Assembly (NCBI GenBank): GCA_903922745.1
Contig: CAIXVA010000055.1
Span: 1-6,896 of the forward strand
Direction of reading: 5' to 3'
DNA: 6,896 nucleotides
DNA from: an uncultured Actinomycetes bacterium
GTDB lineage: Bacteria; Actinomycetota; Actinomycetes; Nanopelagicales; Nanopelagicaceae
The position numbers and the translations under genes are program-made. Position 1 is the stretch's first letter. Each line of letters begins with the position of its first letter. Below, in pieces: positions 6,879 through 6,896 of the stretch. The notes beneath the pieces are model-generated. The model saw nothing but the letters and a program-made list of their open reading frames with translations. It did no database searches and was not told the DNA's origin.

Positions 6879-6896
6879 AGCGCACAACAATCGAAG

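Noticed and set aside
6879..6896. 18 bases after the acyl-CoA dehydrogenase stop
   Set aside because: Too short to show a terminator or the start of another gene.

Overview
The window looks like a gene-dense stretch of a low-GC actinobacterial chromosome (roughly 40-45% GC by eye). The families are typically actinobacterial: an MMPL transporter ending in the NWWAPKW motif, a fused CopD-CtaG membrane protein, a CopC-like protein with a C-terminal membrane anchor, an FmdB-type zinc ribbon, and an acyl-CoA dehydrogenase very like mycobacterial FadE25. Low GC, very short intergenic gaps and a possible leaderless start would fit streamlined freshwater Actinobacteria (acI / Nanopelagicales). That placement is inferred from gene content, not from a marker gene.

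The left arm (1-2881) is read on the minus strand: an MMPL/RND-type transporter followed 19 nt later by purU (formyltetrahydrofolate deformylase), which runs off the window start with its last residues missing. A 37-nt gap separates the transporter from a small plus-strand gene (2919-3035, 38 aa). That gene meets an FmdB-like zinc ribbon gene (3032-3262, minus) tail to tail, with stop codons overlapping in a TTAA palindrome.

The right arm (3362-6878) is a tightly coupled plus-strand operon: a CopC-like exported anchored protein, a CopD-CtaG fusion (ATGA overlap) and an acyl-CoA dehydrogenase (TAATG overlap). The first two genes point to copper handling at the cell surface and delivery to cytochrome c oxidase. 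The dehydrogenase is a catabolic enzyme that shares the transcript without an obvious functional link. The 99-nt divergent region between the zinc ribbon and the CopC-like gene holds an imperfect inverted repeat just upstream of the copC ribosome binding site.

The window is mostly ordinary core metabolism and envelope genes. I see no mobile element, CRISPR array, RNA gene, defence system or clearly new multi-gene system. The points most worth a second look are the CopC-like protein with no histidine or cysteine at all, the 38-aa acidic ORF, and the inverted repeat in the copC leader.
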